64,000 nucleotides of DNA from Oleiagrimonas sp964608595 (lineage in GTDB: Bacteria > Pseudomonadota > Gammaproteobacteria > Xanthomonadales > Rhodanobacteraceae): positions 1-64,000 of the forward strand of contig CAZSOU010000005.1 in assembly GCA_964608595.1 (NCBI GenBank), read 5' to 3'. The notes beneath the pieces were generated by a model that searched no databases, was not told the origin of the DNA, and worked only from the letters and a program-made list of their open reading frames with translations. Positions 63,249-64,000 of this stretch are shown one piece after another. Each line of letters starts with the position of its first letter. Position 1 is the stretch's first letter. The translations under genes were made by a program, and so were the position numbers.

Positions 63249-63822
63249 AGCACTCAAACAACAAGATGCCATGGTGTCCTTCGATTCCGAAGAATTGATC
63301 CTGGTCAATGCCGACGACGAACCGATCGGCCACGATAACAAGGCCGTCTGTCATGACGGCCACGGCATCCTGCATCGCGCGTTTTCCCTGTTCGTGTTCA
63401 ATTCGCGCGGCGAACTGTTGCTGCAGCAGCGCAGTCAGGACAAGCGACTCTGGCCGGGCTACTGGGCCAATACCTGCTGCAGCCATCCGCGCCTCGGCGA
63501 GGACATGGAGCAGGCCACCGCGCGCCGTCTCGACGAGGAGATGGGAATGCGCTGCGACATGCAATACCTCTACAAATTCCGCTATCAGGCCGACTACAAG
63601 GATCTCGGCGCCGAGCACGAGCTGTGCTGGGTGTACGTCGGCCAGACCGACGAACCGGTGCGCGCCAACGCCAATGAAGTCGAAGCGACACGTTTCGTGT
63701 CCGCCGAGGCACTGGACGCCGAAATCGCGGCGCATCCGGAACGCTTCACGCCCTGGCTGAAAATGGAATGGGAGCGCCTGCGCGGCGAGTTCCGCGCGGC
63801 GTTGCCGGCCGCATCGCCCTGA
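63241..63822 (+). CDS. idi: Isopentenyl-diphosphate isomerase, type I
   Basis: Interconverts IPP and DMAPP. The 193-aa Nudix-fold protein has the metal-binding NTCCSHPR (catalytic Cys near residue 80), LLLQQRSQDKRLWPGYW, RRLDEEMGM and HELCWVYVG with the second catalytic acid. TTG 63241 is preferred, with GGAGG 6 nt upstream; ATG 63271 lacks such a site. The mevalonate route yields only IPP, so this enzyme is needed to start prenyl chains; it completes the block. Confidence 0.92.
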   Translation: MAEALKQQDAMVSFDSEELILVNADDEPIGHDNKAVCHDGHGILHRAFSLFVFNSRGELLLQQRSQDKRLWPGYWANTCCSHPRLGEDMEQATARRLDEEMGMRCDMQYLYKFRYQADYKDLGAEHELCWVYVGQTDEPVRANANEVEATRFVSAEALDAEIAAHPERFTPWLKMEWERLRGEFRAALPAASP

Positions 63823-63841
63823 ACGGTTTCACTTTTTCGTT

Positions 63842-63870
63842 TTGACTCGAGCCCGCTTGATACCTAGGCT
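63842..63870 (+). promoter_or_regulatory. Possible promoter upstream of hpnH
   Basis: TTGACT (63842-63847) and TAGGCT (63865-63870) are spaced by 17 nt in the 105-nt idi-hpnH gap. The -10 match is weak. Confidence 0.4.
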
Positions 63871-63927
63871 GGAAACAGGAAACAACATTTACGGAACTTC
63901 CACTTGATGCATTGAAAGGAGGTCGTC

Positions 63928-64000
63928 ATGAGCATACCTCTCGTCCAGCAGTACCGCGTCGCACGTTACGTGGTCGGCAAAAAACTCGGCGGGGTCAAGC
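63928..64000 (+). CDS. hpnH: Adenosyl-hopene transferase HpnH, N-terminus only
   Basis: The first 24 codons (MSIPLVQQYRVARYVVGKKL, then GGVK) are present before the window ends. HpnH radical-SAM proteins begin with this kind of segment (xIPLxQQxRVxxYVxxxKLxG), and an hpnH is expected beside hpnG and hpnA. It adds the adenosyl radical to hopene. AAAGGAGGTC precedes the ATG. The identity rests on a short stretch plus context. Confidence 0.75.
   Translation, partial: MSIPLVQQYRVARYVVGKKLGGVK

Noticed and set aside
60990..63341. 783-codon open frame on the minus strand opposite the HMGR-mevalonate kinase gene
   Set aside because: It is antisense to a gene with complete catalytic motifs; long antisense frames are common in GC-rich DNA with G/C third positions, and it shows no recognisable motif.

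Overview
The window looks like chromosomal DNA of a high-GC gammaproteobacterium, most likely of the order Xanthomonadales (Lysobacterales). The reasons are gene order and content: a fabH-fabD-fabG-acpP-fabF-pabB-pabC-mltG-tmk-holB-pilZ run, a YerC/TrpR-like regulator in front of a complete hisGDCBHAFIE operon with fused hisB and hisIE, a folC-dedD-cvpA-purF run, and intergenic palindromic repeats. The species cannot be told from sequence alone. Most genes are closely packed, with many 1-20 nt overlaps (ATGA, GTGA), so translational coupling is probably common.

Layout. 1-2.2 kb: end of a fused alpha/beta 2-oxoacid dehydrogenase E1. 2.3-14.6 kb: type II fatty-acid synthesis, then aminodeoxychorismate (folate) genes, mltG, tmk, holB, a PIG-L deacetylase and PilZ. 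15-21 kb: secreted M4 metalloprotease with P-domain, tRNA-Pro(CGG), hisS and an overlapping histidine-ammonia-lyase-like gene. 21-22.1 kb: a TlpA/thioredoxin-like gene broken by a 285-bp MITE-like element with a 4-bp target duplication. 22.3-31.7 kb: his operon followed by GDPD and pirin genes. 31.7-37.2 kb: lipase-like hydrolase, beta-lactamase-fold hydrolase, YidB, gluconokinase, EamA transporter. 37.4-41.2 kb: membrane cytochrome c, then a MerR regulator and a heavy-metal P1B ATPase. 41.3-48.8 kb: folC, dedD/SPOR, cvpA, purF, a ferritin-like DUF455 gene and an M61 peptidase. 49-52.3 kb: acyltransferase, flippase-like membrane protein and glycosyltransferase.

52.3-64 kb is the most remarkable part: a nearly self-contained isoprenoid-to-hopanoid island. 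It holds a short-chain prenyl diphosphate synthase, a one-step eukaryote-type squalene synthase, squalene-hopene cyclase, hpnG, hpnA, then a mevalonate-pathway block (diphosphomevalonate decarboxylase, phosphomevalonate kinase, a single polypeptide joining class II HMG-CoA reductase to mevalonate kinase, and type I IPP isomerase), and the first codons of hpnH at the right edge. Together these would take HMG-CoA to IPP/DMAPP, FPP, squalene, hopene and on to adenosyl/ribosyl hopane. HMG-CoA synthase is not in the window. Most gammaproteobacteria use the MEP pathway, so the mevalonate block sitting between hpnA and hpnH, and above all the HMGR-mevalonate kinase fusion, are the best candidates for something little described. 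The join between hpnA and the mevalonate block carries a near-perfect 416-bp tandem duplication that copies the hpnA 3' end, a palindromic repeat and the sequence upstream of mvaD.

Two families of palindromic intergenic repeats are visible: a GGGAGGGGCCGGTGGCCCCGA-type element (four copies) and an AGGAGCGCATCTCGTGCGCGA-type element (three copies).
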